Assembly (NCBI GenBank): GCA_021296375.1
Contig: JAGWAQ010000111.1
Coordinates: 1-6,101 of the forward strand
DNA from: Alphaproteobacteria bacterium
Lineage (GTDB): Bacteria; Pseudomonadota; Alphaproteobacteria; Puniceispirillales; UBA1172
Length of the DNA: 6,101 nt
Reading direction: 5' to 3'
Notes under the pieces: model-generated
What the model saw: only the letters and a program-made list of their open reading frames with translations
What the model was told of the DNA's origin: nothing
Database searches by the model: none
Program-made: the position numbers and the translations under genes
Shown here: piece after piece, positions 1-5,052 of the stretch
Layout: every line of letters begins with the position of its first letter
Position numbering within the stretch: position 1 is the first letter of the stretch

Positions 1-23
1 TTATTAACGCGTGGTGATGCCAT
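1..23 (-). CDS. Possible start of an unidentified downstream gene (5' fragment only)
   Basis: After the ruvX stop, the minus strand has an ATG 15 nt downstream, at 23-21, opening a frame that reads M-A-S-P-R-V-N and leaves the window. No Shine-Dalgarno sequence is visible before it. The only support is its position and orientation, which fit a gene co-transcribed with ruvX. In many alphaproteobacteria ruvX is followed by pyrimidine-biosynthesis genes such as pyrB, but seven residues cannot identify the product. It may be no gene at all. Confidence 0.25.
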
Positions 24-38
24 GGGGGTTTTATAGTC

Positions 39-488
39 TCAACTTCGCAGAAGGTCTAGTGCTGATTGCAAGATCCAGGTGGCGGCGAGGGCGTCACGCC
101 GCAGGTGCCTTTTCTGGCGCGTCATATCAGCATCCACCATGGCGCGTTCGACGGCACTGGTGGACAGGCGTTCATCCTGAAGCAGCACCGGCAACTCGCG
201 CAAACGCAACATCGCGTGGGTGAAGTCACGGATGGAATCGCAGCGCGGGCCAGTGGTGCCATCCATGTTGAGCGGCCAGCCAATGACCATGCCGCCGATA
301 TTCTCTTCCCCGTCGATCAACTCAAACAGCTTGTCCATGTCGAGGGTGAATTTCTGCCGCCACAGGATCGAATGGGGGGTCGCGACGTTCCACTCGGCAT
401 CACAGGTCGCCAGACCGATGGTTTTTTTACCGACATCAAGGGCGATCAGGCGCTGATTGGGGCCAACATTGTCGCGGAACGTGTCAAT
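39..488 (-). CDS. ruvX: RuvX/YqgF family putative pre-16S rRNA nuclease / Holliday junction resolvase, unusual start
   Basis: The frame reads through the whole YqgF/RuvX RNase H-like fold. Counting from an ATT at 488-486, the catalytic Asp18 is in LDVGKKTIG, the GWPLNMDG loop is at 70-77, Glu106 is in QDERLSTSAVERA, and Asp132 is in RRDALAATWILQ. In this family the protein is implicated in 16S rRNA 5'-end maturation and possibly junction resolution, in the cytoplasm. The length of 149 residues is normal. The start is the problem. The first in-frame ATG within the gene (338-336) would remove Asp18, so it cannot be right. Above Asp18 the open frame offers only ATT, CTG or ATC before a TAG at 491-489. 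An ATG lies at 503-501, just four codons above that TAG. I chose ATT because it gives full length. The gene may instead be a pseudogene with an amber at codon 5, or the TAG may be a sequence error. The gene is divergent from gatC, a common alphaproteobacterial arrangement. The product family is secure, the start is not. Confidence 0.82.
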   Translation of the reverse strand: MDTFRDNVGPNQRLIALDVGKKTIGLATCDAEWNVATPHSILWRQKFTLDMDKLFELIDGEENIGGMVIGWPLNMDGTTGPRCDSIRDFTHAMLRLRELPVLLQDERLSTSAVERAMVDADMTRQKRHLRRDALAATWILQSALDLLRS

Positions 489-541
489 CTAGCATATGGT
501 CATACGGGGTGCTATCTACTCAGTCATGTTGAAACCCTAGT
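489..541. promoter_or_regulatory. Divergent ruvX/gatC junction, presumed promoters and mini-ORFs
   Basis: These 53 bp must hold or adjoin the start signals of two divergent genes. I see no convincing -35/-10 pair on either strand; TATCTA at 513-518 (TAGATA on the minus strand) is the only -10-like element and lacks a good -35 partner. On the plus strand ATG-TTG-AAA-CCC-TAG (526-540) is a four-codon mini-ORF that stops 1 nt before the gatC ATG. On the minus strand ATG-ACC-ATA-TGC-TAG (503-489) is in frame with ruvX. No Shine-Dalgarno sequence serves any of these starts. Confidence 0.35.
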
Positions 542-811
542 ATGGTCTCCCGCGTTGCTCGTCTGGCGCGTATTCATATAGACGAAGAGCGTCTTGAGCC
601 GATGGCCCAGGAACTCTCCGCTATCCTGAGCTGGATCGAGCAACTGAACGAAGTCAATACCGATGCGGTGGAACCGCTGGCCAGTGTCACCGGCCATGCG
701 CTTCCCCTGCGCGATGATGTTGTCACCGATGGCAACACCCCCGAAGCGGTGGTGCATAACGCCCCGGAAACCACTTCCGGGTTCTTTGTCGTGCCGAAAG
801 TCGTGGAATAG
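542..811 (+). CDS. gatC: Aspartyl/glutamyl-tRNA(Asn/Gln) amidotransferase subunit C
   Basis: GatC is the small belt-like subunit that wraps around GatA and holds it to GatB in the GatCAB complex, which amidates misacylated Glu-tRNA(Gln) and/or Asp-tRNA(Asn) in the cytoplasm. The 89-residue product has the family pattern throughout: VSRVARLARIHI at the N-terminus, LSAILSWIEQLNEV at about 27-40, VEPLASV, then LRDDVVTDGN and the C-terminal GFFVVPKVVE. The usual length is about 95 residues, so the N-terminus is a few residues short. ATG 542 is the only standard start after the in-frame TGA at 530-532. It has no ribosome-binding site. Dropping one base of the TAG at 538-540 would join an upstream ATG (526) in frame and give the usual length, so either an indel or translational reinitiation from the mini-ORF is possible. 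It is the first gene of the gatCAB operon, 10 nt before gatA. Confidence 0.93.
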   Translation: MVSRVARLARIHIDEERLEPMAQELSAILSWIEQLNEVNTDAVEPLASVTGHALPLRDDVVTDGNTPEAVVHNAPETTSGFFVVPKVVE

Positions 812-814
812 GGG
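810..814 (+). promoter_or_regulatory. Ribosome-binding site of gatA overlapping the gatC stop
   Basis: AGGGG begins inside the gatC TAG stop (809-811) and ends 7 nt before ATG 822. It fixes the gatA start there, although the gatA frame stays open upstream into gatC. The overlap with the stop suggests translational coupling of the two subunits. Confidence 0.7.
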
Positions 815-821
815 TGCTGAT

Positions 822-2300
822 ATGACTGATCTGTTGACCATGACCGCGGTCGAGGCCCGCGCTGCCCTTGATGACAAATCCATCTCGGCGGTTGAGCTGA
901 CCGAGGCTTATCTTGGCGCGGCACAAGCCACCGAGGCGCTGAACGCTTACACCGAAATCACCCACGACAAGGCCCGCGACATGGCGAAAGCCAGCGACGC
1001 GCGGCTCGCCAAAGGTGAGGGCGGTGCGCTCGAAGGCTTGCCGATTGGCGTCAAGGACCTGTTCTGCACCGAAGGCGTGGAAACCACCGCGTGTTCCAAT
1101 ATCCTGAACGGGTATAAACCTGTTTACGAAAGCACCGTGACCCAGAACCTCTGGACGGACGGGGCGGTGATGCTGGGCAAGCTCAATTGTGATGAATTTG
1201 CCATGGGGTCAGCGAATGAAACCTCTGCCCGTGGCAAGGTATCCTCCCCCTGGACGGTGGATGGCGATGGCCAGGATTACGCCCCTGGCGGGTCATCCGG
1301 CGGTTCCGCGGCGTCGGTTGCCGCGCGGTCATCCTTGATGGCGACAGGGACAGATACCGGCGGGTCGATCCGCCAGCCTGCCGCCTTCTGCGGAGTGGTG
1401 GGCATCAAGCCGACTTATGGCCGCTGTTCGCGTCGCGGCATTGTGGCTTTTGCGTCTTCGCTTGATCAGGCGGGGCCAATCGCCCGCACGGTTGAGGATT
1501 CCGCGCTGATGCTGCAATCCATGGTCAGTCATGACCTGGGGGATTCCACCTCTGTTGCTGAACCGATGCCTGATCTGATGGGTCAGATCAACGATGGCAT
1601 CAAGGGGCTGAAGGTCGGCATCCCGTCGGAATACACCATGGATGGCATGGCTGATGAGATCACCGCGCAATGGCAGGAAGGGCGGAAATGGCTTGAAGAC
1701 GCTGGCGCCACCTGCGTTGAAGTGTCCTTGCCGCACACCAAATACGCCTTGCCGACCTATTATATTGTCGCGCCGGCGGAAGCGTCATCCAACCTTGCCC
1801 GTTATGACGGCGTGCGCTATGGCGCCCGGGTGGAGGGCGGCTCGCTCGATGAAATGTACGCCAATACCCGCGCCGCCGGGTTCGGGGAAGAAGTCACCCG
1901 CCGTATCCTGATCGGGACATATGTTCTGTCCGCCGGGTATTACGACGCCTATTACATCAAGGCGCAGAAAACCCGCCGCTTGATCCAGAATGACTTTATC
2001 GAGGTGTTCAAGGAGGTTGACCTGCTGTTGACGCCAGCGACGCCGTCGGCGGCCTTCCCCCTTGGGCAGAAGGATGTCGACCCTGTCACCATGTATCTGA
2101 ACGACGTTTTCACCGTGCCCGCCAGCCTGGCAGGTGTTCCGGCGATGAGCGTGCCGTCCGGTCTGGCCAGCAATGGCCTGCCGCTGGGGCTGCAGCTGAT
2201 CGCCCCGTCATTCCGTGAAGACACGCTGGTGAAAGCGGGTCGTGTTGTTGAAAAGGCGGCGGGTTTTGCCGCCATCGCCAGCCGCGCGGCGGGAGTATAA
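822..2300 (+). CDS. gatA: Aspartyl/glutamyl-tRNA(Asn/Gln) amidotransferase subunit A (glutaminase)
   Basis: GatA hydrolyses glutamine and supplies the ammonia that GatB uses to convert Glu-tRNA(Gln) or Asp-tRNA(Asn) to the amide. It belongs to the amidase-signature family. The Ser-cisSer-Lys triad is visible: Lys78 in LPIGVKDLF, Ser158 in APGGSSGGSAAS, and Ser182 in GTDTGGSIRQPAAFCG. The 24-residue gap between the two serines is the family's standard spacing. KLNCDEFAMGSANE (about 120-133) and GIKPTYGRCSRRGIVAFASSLDQAGP (about 194-219) are also characteristic of GatA rather than of other amidases. At 492 residues it is full length. The start at 822 is chosen because it has a good ribosome-binding site and the protein aligns from MTDLL; the longer open frame from 663 only overlaps gatC. 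gatB follows after 2 nt. No oddities seen. Confidence 0.97.
   Translation: MTDLLTMTAVEARAALDDKSISAVELTEAYLGAAQATEALNAYTEITHDKARDMAKASDARLAKGEGGALEGLPIGVKDLFCTEGVETTACSNILNGYKPVYESTVTQNLWTDGAVMLGKLNCDEFAMGSANETSARGKVSSPWTVDGDGQDYAPGGSSGGSAASVAARSSLMATGTDTGGSIRQPAAFCGVVGIKPTYGRCSRRGIVAFASSLDQAGPIARTVEDSALMLQSMVSHDLGDSTSVAEPMPDLMGQINDGIKGLKVGIPSEYTMDGMADEITAQWQEGRKWLEDAGATCVEVSLPHTKYALPTYYIVAPAEASSNLARYDGVRYGARVEGGSLDEMYANTRAAGFGEEVTRRILIGTYVLSAGYYDAYYIKAQKTRRLIQNDFIEVFKEVDLLLTPATPSAAFPLGQKDVDPVTMYLNDVFTVPASLAGVPAMSVPSGLASNGLPLGLQLIAPSFREDTLVKAGRVVEKAAGFAAIASRAAGV
2291..2295 (+). promoter_or_regulatory. Ribosome-binding site of gatB inside the gatA 3' end
   Basis: GGGAG lies within the last codons of gatA, 7 nt before ATG 2303. 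With only 2 nt between the gatA stop and this ATG, it supports coupled translation and fixes the gatB start. Confidence 0.65.
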
Positions 2301-2302
2301 TC

Positions 2303-3766
2303 ATGACTGACAACAGCAATCTTGTCGAAGGCCGCAGCGGCCTGTGGGAAGTGGTCATCGGGCTTGAGGTTCATGCCCAGGTGACATCACAATCAAAACT
2401 GTTTTCCGGCTCGTCGGCGTCATTTGGCGCCGGGCCGAATGAACATGTCTCGCTGGTTGATGCCGCCATGCCCGGGATGCTGCCGGTGATCAACAAATAC
2501 TGTGTTGAGCAGGCGGTGAAAACCGGCCTTGGTCTTAATGCCCGGGTCAATCTGTTCAGCGTTTTTGACCGCAAGAATTATTTCTATGCTGACCTACCGC
2601 AAGGCTATCAGATCAGCCAGTTCAAACAGCCGATCATCGGCGAGGGCGAGATCACCATCGACCTGAAGGATGGCACCAGCCGCCAGATCGGGATCGAGCG
2701 TCTCCACCTTGAGCAGGACGCCGGCAAGTCGCTCCATGACCAGCACCCCAGCAAGTCCTATATTGACTTGAACCGGTCAGGGGTGGCGCTGATGGAAATC
2801 GTCTCGCGCCCTGACATGCGATCCGCCGAAGAAGCGGCGGCCTATGTCACCAAGCTGCGGTCGATCCTGCGCTTTCTTGGCACCTGCGACGGCAATATGG
2901 AAGAAGGCTCGATGCGGGCTGACGTCAATGTTTCCGTTCGTCGCCCGGGTGAGGAATTGGGGACACGGACCGAAACCAAGAACCTCAACTCCATCCGGTT
3001 TATCGGCCAGGCGATCAACGCAGAAGTCGCGCGCCAGATCGAGATCATCGAAGATGGCGGGGCGATTGATCAGGAAACCCGCCTGTTCGACACCTCCACC
3101 GGCCAGACGCGCTCGATGCGGTCCAAAGAAGACGCCCATGATTACCGTTATTTCCCTGACCCTGACTTGCTGCCGCTTCAGTTCGAGCAAAGCTGGGTGG
3201 ATGAGATCAAGGCCAATTTGCCGGAACTGCCCGATGCCCTGAAGGCCCGCCTGATGGAGCAATACGGGTTGACGTCTTATGACGCGACGGTGATCGCCGA
3301 AGACCTTGAGACCGCGGCTTTCTATGAAAAAGTGGCCGATGGCCGTGACGCTAAACTGGCGTCCAACTGGATGACGGTCGAGCTGTTCGGTGCCCTTAAC
3401 AAAATGGGCAAGACCCTGGCCGAAAGCCCGGTGACGCCGGAAAAACTCGGCGCGCTGGTGGGGCTGATCGGTGATGGCACGATCTCCGGCCGGATCGCGA
3501 AAGATGTCTTTGCGGAGATGATCGAGACCGGCGGCGACCCTGACGCCATTATCGAGGAAAAGGGCCTCAAGCAAGTGTCGGACACCGGCGCCATTGAAGC
3601 CATGATCGATGAGGTCATCGCCGCCAATATGGACAAGGTCGAGGAATACCGCGGCGGCAAGGACAAGCTGTTCGGGTTCTTCGTCGGTCAGGTGATGAAA
3701 GCGTCGAAAGGCCAGGCCAACCCCGGCATGGTCAACCAGATGCTGAAGGCCAAGCTCGACGGCTGA
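2303..3766 (+). CDS. gatB: Aspartyl/glutamyl-tRNA(Asn/Gln) amidotransferase subunit B
   Basis: GatB is the tRNA-binding subunit. It phosphorylates the side-chain carboxylate of the misacylated aminoacyl-tRNA with ATP and then amidates it with ammonia from GatA. The 487 residues have the full architecture. The catalytic cradle begins VVIGLEVHAQV (18-27), then FDRKNYFYADLPQGYQISQ (88-106), LHLEQDAGKSLHDQHP (134-149), YIDLNRSGVALMEIVSRPD (153-171), and GSMRADVNVSVR (202-213). The helical and YqeY-like tail occupies about 310-487 and ends ANPGMVNQMLKAKL, as tails of this family do. EQDAGK (where many bacteria have EEDAGK) and GVALMEIVS (where many have GVPLLEIVS) are, from memory, common alphaproteobacterial forms and not defects. 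It is the last gene of the gatCAB operon, followed 22 nt later by a strong terminator. Confidence 0.97.
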   Translation: MTDNSNLVEGRSGLWEVVIGLEVHAQVTSQSKLFSGSSASFGAGPNEHVSLVDAAMPGMLPVINKYCVEQAVKTGLGLNARVNLFSVFDRKNYFYADLPQGYQISQFKQPIIGEGEITIDLKDGTSRQIGIERLHLEQDAGKSLHDQHPSKSYIDLNRSGVALMEIVSRPDMRSAEEAAAYVTKLRSILRFLGTCDGNMEEGSMRADVNVSVRRPGEELGTRTETKNLNSIRFIGQAINAEVARQIEIIEDGGAIDQETRLFDTSTGQTRSMRSKEDAHDYRYFPDPDLLPLQFEQSWVDEIKANLPELPDALKARLMEQYGLTSYDATVIAEDLETAAFYEKVADGRDAKLASNWMTVELFGALNKMGKTLAESPVTPEKLGALVGLIGDGTISGRIAKDVFAEMIETGGDPDAIIEEKGLKQVSDTGAIEAMIDEVIAANMDKVEEYRGGKDKLFGFFVGQVMKASKGQANPGMVNQMLKAKLDG

Positions 3767-3788
3767 ACCTGATGACAGAAAAATGAGG

Positions 3789-3819
3789 CCCCGTCCGGTT
3801 CCGCCGGGCGGGGTTTTTT
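3789..3819 (+). terminator. Intrinsic terminator of gatCAB, probably bidirectional
   Basis: Arms 3789-3798 (CCCCGTCCGG) and 3804-3813 (CCGGGCGGGG) form a 10-bp stem with one G-U pair and a 5-nt loop, followed directly by six T (3814-3819). It sits between the convergent gatB and HAD phosphatase genes. On the minus strand the same stem is followed after 5 nt by five T (3783-3779), so it may also stop transcription of the phosphatase gene, less strongly. Confidence 0.93.
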
Positions 3820-3825
3820 ATGCCT

Positions 3826-3855
3826 GCAGGCGGGGGTTATGCAGGCGGGGGTTAT
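3826..3855. repeat. Perfect 15-bp tandem duplication over the phosphatase stop codon
   Basis: GCAGGCGGGGGTTAT occurs twice without a gap, at 3826-3840 and 3841-3855. On the minus strand the phosphatase TAA (3854-3852) lies in one copy. Because 15 is a multiple of three, the other copy gives a second in-frame TAA at 3839-3837. This looks like a recent replication-slippage duplication with no effect on the protein. Confidence 0.9.
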
Positions 3856-4673
3856 GACGTCAGCAAATCAGCCAGCTCATCGACCCCTGCCAGCACGGCG
3901 TCCGCATGGGGGATGAAATCGGGTCGCGCCGGGGCATTGTCGGCAATGGTGATGAAGCCCTTGAAACCGGCGTCCTGCGCCGCCAGAAAATCCGTCGCCG
4001 TGTCGCCGACCATGATGGCGCGATCAGGGGTGATGCCGGTGGCGCGGCACGCCTCCAGCAGACCGCCGCCTTCAGGCTTGCGGCCAAAACCGCTGTCGGC
4101 GCAGATCACGATGTCGAATAACGCGTCGATCCCGAGGTCTTCAAGATTGACCATGGCGGAGGCGGTGTTGTCATTGGTTGCCACCGCCAGCTTGAACCCC
4201 ATGGATTTAAGGCGCGTCAGGCCGGATTTAACCTCACCTTTCGGGATGGTCTGGCCACGGGCGGTTGTCGTCACGATGGCGTCTATATCCGCGCGATAGC
4301 TGTCGAAATCCGCAAATACCGGGATGAGTTTTGGCTCCAGCGTTGACCAGACCTCGCGCATATGGGCGAAAGTGCCAGCGGCAAAAATGCTGTTCTCCGT
4401 GATGATGCCTTGATCGGTGCCGGGGGTCATCTCCACCCCGACGGCGGCCAGCAGATCATCCCGCGAGGTGGCGCCGCCGCAACGCTCCTCAAGGTAGCTG
4501 CCGATCGCCACCACCACCGGCAGCCAGGTGGAATTGAGGTCCAGCAGCACCCCGTCCTTGTCAAACACCAGCAGCGTGTCGGCGGGGGCGGCAGAGGTGA
4601 TGCGGCAGGTGAGGGGGCCAGAAGAGGCCGAAGGGGCGGTCGGTGCAGGCATGGCTCTATCCATAAAAAACAT
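3852..4673 (-). CDS. HAD-superfamily hydrolase, phosphoglycolate phosphatase-like
   Basis: This is a haloacid-dehalogenase fold phosphatase of 273 residues. Motif I is VFDKDGVLLD with nucleophile Asp38 and acid/base Asp40. A helical cap lies at about 46-145. Motif II is LAVATND (Thr166), motif III is Lys199 in GFGRKPEGG, and motif IV is MVGDTATD with Asp224 and Asp228 for magnesium. The cap type and GDTATDFLAAQDAGFKG resemble Gph/phosphoglycolate phosphatases, but HAD substrate cannot be read from sequence, so no symbol is given. The first 30 residues are an Ala/Pro/Ser-rich leader outside the fold and not a clear signal peptide. ATG 4673 gives the longest frame without a clear ribosome-binding site. 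ATGs at 4664 and 4652 are alternatives, the last with a weak GGATAGAG before it. The gene converges with gatB across the shared terminator, and its base composition matches its neighbours. Confidence 0.88.
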   Translation of the reverse strand: MFFMDRAMPAPTAPSASSGPLTCRITSAAPADTLLVFDKDGVLLDLNSTWLPVVVAIGSYLEERCGGATSRDDLLAAVGVEMTPGTDQGIITENSIFAAGTFAHMREVWSTLEPKLIPVFADFDSYRADIDAIVTTTARGQTIPKGEVKSGLTRLKSMGFKLAVATNDNTASAMVNLEDLGIDALFDIVICADSGFGRKPEGGGLLEACRATGITPDRAIMVGDTATDFLAAQDAGFKGFITIADNAPARPDFIPHADAVLAGVDELADLLTS

Positions 4674-4694
4674 TCAGCGCGACCGGCGAAACGG

Positions 4695-4716
4695 CCTTGA
4701 TGAGCCCGGCTCAAGG
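4695..4716. repeat. Overlapping inverted repeats upstream of the phosphatase gene
   Basis: TGAGCC and GGCTCA flank one base at 4701-4713. The pair CCTTGA (4695-4700) and TCAAGG (4711-4716) encloses it. The two pairings overlap, so only one can form fully. It lies 22-43 nt upstream of the phosphatase ATG, where an operator or 5' UTR hairpin could sit. No known site is recognised. Confidence 0.35.
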
Positions 4717-4768
4717 GGCGGGACACCCCCCAGTGTAGAAGTCATTTCAGGGAAGGGCAACAGACGGT

Positions 4769-4797
4769 TTGACAAGTGCAAAACGAGGCTGTAAAGA
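4769..4797 (+). promoter_or_regulatory. Sigma70-type promoter of tRNA-Ser
   Basis: A perfect -35 box TTGACA (4769-4774) is followed by a 17-nt spacer and a -10-like TAAAGA (4792-4797), which matches the consensus at three of six positions. Transcription would begin near 4804, leaving a 5' leader of about 40 nt before the tRNA. The ideal -35, ideal spacing and tRNA target make this the best promoter in the window. Confidence 0.68.
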
Positions 4798-4814
4798 TGG
4801 TCCTGCATACGCCG

Positions 4815-4830
4815 TGGGGAGCAATTCCCA
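4815..4830 (+). other. Hairpin with GCAA tetraloop in the tRNA leader
   Basis: TGGGGA and TTCCCA pair (one G-U) around a GCAA loop of the stable GNRA class, 13 nt before the mature tRNA 5' end. It may help separate the leader from the G-rich acceptor strand or guide RNase processing. The role is inferred. Confidence 0.4.
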
Positions 4831-4843
4831 TACCCACTTGTGC

Positions 4844-4935
4844 GGGGGGGTGGCCGAGTGGCTGAAGGCGGCGGTTTGCTAAATCGTTAAAGGAAGAAAT
4901 TCCTTTCGGGGGTTCGAATCCCTTCCCCTCCGCCA
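4844..4935 (+). tRNA. tRNA-Ser (anticodon GCU)
   Basis: The cloverleaf folds with acceptor 4844-4850/4925-4931, D stem 4853-4855/4867-4869, anticodon stem 4871-4875/4883-4887, and anticodon GCT at 4878-4880 in loop TTGCTAA, reading AGC and AGU. The variable arm is a 7-bp stem (4889-4895/4900-4906) with a GAAA tetraloop, as expected for a class II tRNA. The T stem is 4908-4912/4920-4924 with loop TTCGAAT. G73 is at 4932 and CCA is encoded at 4933-4935. Wobble pairs are numerous: G3-U70 in the acceptor, G27-U43 and G30-U40 in the anticodon stem, and two in the T stem. The 5' acceptor strand is seven G in a row. The arm lengths, conserved U8, TTCGAAT and G73 make the serine assignment firm. Confidence 0.96.
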
Positions 4936-4950
4936 TTTTCTTTTTCTCTT
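4936..4950 (+). terminator. Possible T-tract terminator after tRNA-Ser
   Basis: The encoded CCA is followed at once by a T-rich run, four T then five T with scattered C. No separate hairpin precedes it; the tRNA T arm and acceptor would have to act as the stem. It may only provide a site for 3' trimming. Confidence 0.3.
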
Positions 4951-4974
4951 AGTGTGTTTTTCCTGAAAATTTTC

Positions 4975-4994
4975 GGCACGGCTCCGGCTGTGCC
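4975..4994 (-). terminator. Stable C(UCCG)G hairpin, possible terminator of the dGTPase gene
   Basis: GGCACGGC (4975-4982) and GCTGTGCC (4987-4994) form an 8-bp stem with one wobble pair and a TCCG loop closed by C-G, which fits the stable UNCG class. On the minus strand it lies 58 nt past the dGTPase stop and is followed by GAAAATTTT, a weak T tract. On the plus strand it has no T tract. The stretch between it and the stop (4995-5052) shows nothing else recognisable. Confidence 0.38.
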
Positions 4995-5052
4995 TTGGGG
5001 ATGAATGCTATGGATGATGTCGGTAGACTTTGGGAATTGGGGATTGGTAGCC

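Noticed and set aside
39..338. 99-residue ruvX starting at the internal ATG 338
   Set aside because: It would lack the catalytic Asp of LDVGKKTIG, while recognisable family sequence continues upstream to 488.
663..821. N-terminal extension of GatA in the same frame
   Set aside because: It overlaps gatC in another frame, has no amidase similarity, and the ribosome-binding site at 810-814 marks the start at 822.
2582..2593. GatB YFYADLP where many species have YFYPDLP
   Set aside because: It is a single substitution within the family's normal range, with all other motifs intact.
2777..3574. 265-residue minus-strand ORF inside gatB
   Set aside because: It is a long shadow frame in GC-rich coding DNA; gatB is full length and clearly the real gene, and the shadow has no recognisable domain.
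3820..4299. 159-residue plus-strand ORF starting beside the 15-bp repeats
   Set aside because: It is a shadow of the phosphatase gene with low-complexity content, and it begins immediately after the gatCAB terminator.
4913..4935. tRNA 3' end as half of a direct-repeat attachment site
   Set aside because: No second copy is present in the window, so no att pair can be called.
4742..4936. 64-residue minus-strand ORF over the tRNA (MAEGKGFEPP...)
   Set aside because: It is the antisense of tRNA-Ser; such FEPP peptides are well-known spurious predictions.
5030..5050. Imperfect TTGGGAA/TTGGGGA/TTGGTAG repeats near the dGTPase 3' end
   Set aside because: They are too short and too imperfect to separate from chance.
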